A stretch of 64,000 bases of DNA from NCBI GenBank assembly GCA_949130495.1, contig OX422216.1:97285967-97349966 (forward strand), read 5' to 3'. Below are positions 63,208 through 64,000 of this stretch, piece by piece. The position numbers and the translations under genes were made by a program. A model generated the notes under the pieces. That model was not told the origin of the DNA, ran no database searches, and worked only from the letters and a program-made list of their open reading frames with translations. The DNA is from Sambucus nigra (Eukaryota; Streptophyta; Magnoliopsida; Dipsacales; Adoxaceae). The number at the start of each line of letters is the position of its first letter. Within the stretch, counting starts at the first letter, position 1.

Positions 63208-64000
63208 GGGTTTTAGCCTGAACTTCTTTAGAAATATTTCTCAAAGAACTAGGGATGCTAAGAATCTATTATCTGACATCCAAACCCATATTAATAGATG
63301 GGGCAACAGTAGAAATCTACAAAATGAAGAGAAGGAGGCCAGAGAGGAGTACATGAACCGTTGTATTGCTGAAGAGTCCTTTCTTAAACAAAAGTCTAGA
63401 ACGAGATGGCTTTAGGAGGAAGATCTAAACACCAGTTCACAGTAGAGTTAGAGGCAACATCAACAGGAATAAGATCCTTAGCATCCATAATGAATATGGA
63501 CTTAGAGTGGAAGGTCATGTGAACGTGGCAAATGAGGCTGTTCATTTTTTCTCGAGCTTTCTAAACCAGCAACATTGCCCCCCTTTCCTTATATTCTGAA
63601 CCAAGCTATTACTAGAAAGATTACTCCGGAGCAAGCGTCTTGTACTATAGACCCCATATCAAATGATGATATAAAATATGCCTTCTTTAGCCTTGGTAAG
63701 GACAAAGCTCCAGGCCTGATGGGTTTAACACTGAATTTTTCATCTAGAACTGGGACATTATTGAGAATGAGGTTATTGATGCGCTTGCTTCCTTCTTCCA
63801 AACTAGCACCATGCCCAGATAATGGAACTGAACCAATTTGGTGCTTATTCCAAAAAGTAACTCCCTTTCGCATATGCGGTACTTGAGACCCATTGCATGT
63901 TGTAACACGATTTACAAATGCATTTCTAAGATTGTTGTGAACAGGCTCAAACCTTTCATCCCCTCCCTCGTCAATGAGCGACAGTCTGCCTTTGTTCATA
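63208..64000 (+). pseudogene. LINE-H ORF2, RT start, cut by the window edge
   Basis: Plus-strand sequence begins FSLNFFRNISQRTRDAKNLL and goes on with EEYMNRCIAEESFLKQKSRT, RWL (stop at 63413). It passes YILNQAITRKITPEQASCTI and DPISNDDIKYAFFSLGKDKA with PGL, then GFNTEFF-like, MPR-WN, LVLIPKSNSLS. It ends at the window edge with RPIACCNTIYKCISKIVVNR and SLVNERQSAF in shifted frames. This is the linker and first RT blocks of an L1-type ORF2. It starts in the linker, so it is 5'-truncated like LINE-E. Several frameshifts are present in 800 bp. Confidence 0.85.

Overview
The window looks like repeat-rich nuclear DNA of a flowering plant, probably a eudicot. Everything recognisable is transposable element (TE) sequence typical of plant genomes: L1-type LINEs with DUF4283/zinc-knuckle and zf-RVT domains, Ty3/gypsy LTR elements with initiator-Met-like or Asp-like primer binding sites, a CACTA DNA transposon with TNPD/DUF4218/DUF4216 remnants, a hAT-type MITE and foldback MITEs. 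I found no host gene, rRNA or tRNA gene. Nearly all coding parts are broken by stops and frameshifts, so most are given as pseudogenes. Species cannot be fixed from the sequence.

Layout. 1-4040: jumbled remains of a minus-strand Ty3/gypsy family (gag, pol end, a 500-bp LTR, an inverted piece). 4041-20230: a plus-strand LINE (A) split by a minus-strand LINE (B), which is itself split by a short plus LINE (C) and by a 9.3-kb LTR element with 3-kb LTRs (9665-18990, 5-bp target duplication CTGCT). 20231-21140: diverged LTR remnant. 21190-24220: RNase H and integrase of a Tat-like gypsy element followed by a 60-bp tandem array; a CACTA transposon (24221 to about 35850) sits downstream, and the gypsy 3' part with an antisense coiled-coil ORF resumes at 35851-36585. 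The CACTA carries a hAT MITE, two related TIR elements, and a truncated Athila-like non-autonomous LTR element (27901-31662) encoding an unrecognised acidic protein. 36586-38591: two minus LINE 3' ends. 38592-39660: LTR fragment with a foldback MITE. 39661-40330: unrecognised. 40334-43339: plus LINE E. 43340-63207: a second Tat-like gypsy element (gag, protease, RT, RNase H, integrase) interrupted in RT by a LINE that itself holds another LINE, and after integrase by a solo LTR (52370-61631) that holds a complete Athila-like non-autonomous element (54637-60963). 63208-64000: start of another plus LINE.

How the parts relate. The window is a stack of insertions, and several layers can be ordered because host frames resume across the insert and target-site duplications can be read directly. 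The features most worth following are the acidic ORF shared by two non-autonomous elements, the perfect 35-bp hairpin in one LTR, the antisense ORFs and tandem arrays downstream of Tat-like pol genes, and the large coding-free element with mosaic LTRs.
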